From Ascaris suum (taxonomy: Eukaryota > Nematoda > Chromadorea > Rhabditida > Ascarididae), in the NCBI GenBank assembly GCA_013433145.1, contig CM024170.1, positions 7,610,366-7,674,365 on the forward strand: DNA of 64,000 nt. The letters are read 5' to 3'. Positions 48,054 through 64,000 of the stretch are shown in pieces. The first letter of the stretch is position 1; each line of letters opens with the position of its first letter. The notes below the pieces were generated by a model that was given only the letters and a program-made list of their open reading frames with translations, ran no database searches and was not told the DNA's origin. The translations under genes and the position numbers were made by a program.

Positions 48054-48115
48054 CTAAAACAGCGAGCAAAAGCAACCGATTGAGGCGGTGAATAGTAGGA
48101 TGAAGTAGTAAAAAA
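48054..48115 (-). CDS. Short terminal exon encoding a hydrophobic tail (partial)
   Basis: After the good acceptor ctatcttgcag, entered in phase 1, the minus strand encodes FYYFILLFTASIGCFCSLF and a TAG. A 19-residue hydrophobic tail right at the C-terminus would suit a tail-anchored or GPI-signal protein. Upstream exons are not identified. Confidence 0.3.
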
Positions 48116-50132
48116 CTGCAAGATAGTAGGGCATAATTTGATCTGGATTGATTGTCAGTTTAGTTTGCAAACAAATGGAGATGAAAAAGTGCATGCATGT
48201 ACGCAAGCATGCATGAATACTGGCAATTGCAAAGATGCAGACGGATCTTGTATAGTGGGGATGGGGAGAAGGGCATCCCGTGCATTGTTGTTCCCACTGG
48301 AAAGTGAGGGGAAGGGGGTGAGTATTTAAAAACGTCTCCTTATAAATGCTCCAGCAAATGCAATTTTCCACAGCAAGGCAGCTTCAGTGCGAAGAAATTT
48401 CAAAATTTTCTGAACGGAATATACTCTAAGTCATTAACTTATGGATGTTCTTACATTCTAAATTCAACACAACGTTAACGCTAAAACGGCTCCGTAAGAA
48501 ATGGGCGAGAAGCTTCCCAATATCTAGGTCAGAGTGAGAAATAATTAGGGAAACATTAGTCAAGAATTCCTATGGAAGGTGTAAACAGTGTGTCCCCATT
48601 CGCCATCTCGTTAATCCCGACAACTTTTCAAGAATGGTTCGAGTCTGAAAACAGTAGCGGAAATAACTGAATAAACCATTCTCAACCTGGAGGGCTATAA
48701 CGCACAAAAGAAAACTTCCCGTACACGAATAATTTGACTACATAAGTAACACAAACATCACAGATAAGCTAGAAGAATATTCGCAATCGAGAACTACTTC
48801 ATTTTTCTTTTTTTTAAACCAAACCCTACAGTACATCGCTGCGAGACGTGAACATCAAGTTGTCAAGTTTGTGGCTCAAAGTCATCTCTTATTACATATC
48901 AGCCGAGTAAGCAACTACTGGGAAAAGTCACGTAAGCTGAAAAGAATACTTACTTTCTAACCAAGTTCAGACATCTGGAACTTACCACCAATCAAAAATT
49001 TGCTCAAATTTAGCCAACAAAGTGGAGGTACGTGGAAAATATCGCTAACGATATTTTGCTCGCTTCGTTTGACTTATCGTCTTTGCGTTCGCACCTATGT
49101 TCTAACGAGCGAGATCAAAAATCCACGCATTTTATCTTTTTGCGTCATGCGTGGAATTATCTCCTATGAAACATTTCTCCAAATGTTCGTATGCCAATAG
49201 CGCAATACGCACCAAATTCTACAACAGAACTGCAATATTTCGAAGAATCATTGGATATTTATACAAATTTAGTAGTTATAACTTCGAAATTTGTTTGGTA
49301 GATTTTAATCGAACTCGGGCTTAATTTTTTAATAATTAATAAAAAAATCGCATTCACTAAAACTGAACCGCCTGTTGGTGCACTCGCCGGGAGGAGAAAT
49401 TCATTTCGCACGTTTTTTGAGGTGCTGCACCACTGGAAAACAAACTGTTCGAGGTGCACTTTTGAGACATATTTACAATTTCAGAATATCTATGGGGCCA
49501 TCCACTGCTTAAGGTCCTCCACACTGGTCACAATTTTCCATTTTGAACTGTCCGATTACATGCTTAACTGGTGTTTCCATCCCGCAATTCATAACGAATG
49601 AGACCATTTCATAAAGCTTTCAGCATACAAAAGGCCATTCGCAATTTAGAGAGCAAAAACAGCTACGGTAGGAGAGATATCGGAAACTATGAGGGCAAGT
49701 GAGAGAATTACAGTGATGTACAACATGTTTTATCGTAATTCTTTCCTATTTTTGCACCGCATTCGCGATCTAATTGAGTTTCAGTTGATTAGTTACTTCG
49801 TCATACGTCACTGCGACAAACAAGTGATCATTCCTCTTTGCCATTACTTCATCTTTGTTAAGTGCTTGATTTCCTTTTGTGCTTCGCTCAATTTTTTCCC
49901 TTCCTAGCTTCCACTCGCCTCTCGTTAGCAAAGCTGCGTCAACTCCACAATTCCTAACGTTAATTTACGGGTCATTTAGTAGTAGAAGGTGAAATATCTC
50001 ATATCTCTATGCATATAAGCGACCGTTTCACTGCCTTATTAGTTCAAGGAAGTTATAAACGCATCACGTCCTTATAGGAATTCAAATTTCTGAATGTGTG
50101 ACAACAACAACAACTTGACATCTCAAAATTCT
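48116..50132. other. Mostly non-coding; one possible minus-strand exon
   Basis: At 49259-49430 the minus strand has an open stretch after tttgttttccag containing NEFLLPASAPTGGSVLVNAI and a further hydrophobic run. It is not linked to other exons. The rest shows no gene. Confidence 0.3.
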
Positions 50133-50138
50133 TTTATT
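50133..50138 (-). terminator. Polyadenylation signal of the GH31 gene
   Basis: TTTATT on the + strand is AATAAA on the minus strand, about 45 bases after the GH31 stop codon. Confidence 0.65.
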
Positions 50139-50182
50139 TCCTATTAAAAGATCAGTACGATAAATAAAATAAAAATACGCAA

Positions 50183-63038
<12,856 letters not shown>

Positions 63039-64000
63039 CTGAAAACAACAGACTAGTAAGCTTTATACAACGTTCCAATTATTCTCTTACTTTCAAACCG
63101 CTGACCAAAGATGTGCTTCTTAATGGTTTCAAAGAGACTGTAGACAAACCTTATTCAGTTAAAACCCGAAAAAGTGCATCTAAGTGCGATAACTTGTACG
63201 TCTAAACTTGCTTATGGAAGCCATGAGTCTTAGCTATGCAACTCATGTGCAGCACCGATTAGATTGAAAGCTAAAGGTCAATCGAAAGTTGCAGCTGACT
63301 TCAGATAGCGCGGTTTTGCATGACAAAACTTCTGCGCAATAAGAGTGTGTGACTTCTAAAATTGGTTGTGTTGGCAAGGGAAGCCACGAAAGCGCATCAC
63401 ATCAGTTAGCTTGCGGTGTTGTTGGCGCGCCATGGATTAAGGCCAAAATGTTTCTTTGTCCTATAGTATCGCATTCAGCTCTTCACATTTGAGGACTGGA
63501 ACGTGCGCAATACAACATTAAACTTTATTCAGCGAGACAAACACAACGCACGCCGTGACTAAATTCGCACTTCCAGCCGCGTTGAGAAAGTATCACTAAA
63601 TATTCGCTGGTAGAAGGTAGGTAAAATAAGCGCCGGATCCAACGTTTGGATTAAGAGCAATGCCCGCGCGCAACGTTGAGTCTTGAAGAACAAAACTTTA
63701 ATATTTGGCAATATTTTGCCTTCAGTAACAAAGTTCCTGTGTATAGCAACTTGGCATTTCCGGTCATATTGTAGAAAAAATTCTCATTAGTCAAATATGA
63801 TCAACAGGCTTTGAGTAGCAAAAGACAATTGAAATTTTAATTGTGATAGTTTATATATATATGGTCTCATCTCGCAGCATTCACGTTGCGAGTACGTCTC
63901 ACTCCTCTACATCCAACTAGTTTCCTCAACCTCACCTTAGTGAATTTGCTTTTCTTTTCCAATCTGACCACATAACACTGAAAACGCGCATATCTAATGT
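63039..64000 (-). other. Probable intron of the GH31 gene; earlier exons not found
   Basis: Begins upstream of the ttttcag acceptor before HATNTYATWPMF. I searched the minus strand for the preceding GFGE-type motif of the N-terminal domain and did not find it, so that exon should lie past the window edge. Confidence 0.55.

Overview
This looks like a nuclear fragment of a parasitic-type nematode genome. Genes are split by introns of 60 bp to 4 kb. Splice acceptors mostly follow the nematode T-rich CAG rule (tttttcag, ttttgcag). The bulk sequence is AT-rich with long (AT)n arrays. Protein content fits too: a serpin, a secreted C-type lectin, an intestinal-type alpha-glucosidase and a decayed non-LTR retrotransposon. 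Moderately long introns would suit an ascaridoid-like worm, but the species is not proven. All exon joins below were made by hand from reading frame, splice phase and family knowledge; none was checked by alignment or RNA.

Layout. 0.6-1.35 kb (+): last exon of a ZC3H10-like CCCH zinc-finger protein, whose first part lies left of the window. 1.35-10 kb: GT-rich sequence without a convincing gene. 10.0-14.5 kb (+): a complete seven-exon serpin of about 384 aa. 17.3-27.3 kb (+): a secreted protein made of a helical region, a Gly/Asn-rich linker and a C-type lectin domain. 28-50 kb: poorly resolved, with partial multi-exon genes on both strands, several very short minus-strand last exons that each encode a hydrophobic segment, a Cys-rich exon, a decayed PHD-like zinc-finger relic, a dead LINE and an exact 27-bp hairpin. 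50.2-63.0 kb (-): sixteen phase-consistent exons of a GH31 alpha-glucosidase ending in a Thr/Ser-rich stalk and a GPI-type tail. Its 5' end is beyond the right edge.

The three best genes (serpin, lectin, GH31) encode products that enter the secretory pathway or sit at the cell surface, as at a gut or host-parasite interface; this joint role is inference. The strongest candidates for something undescribed are the GPI-tailed alpha-glucosidase, the coiled-coil/Gly-Asn/CTLD lectin, the inverted exon duplication at 30.8/31.3 kb, and the run of short hydrophobic terminal exons.
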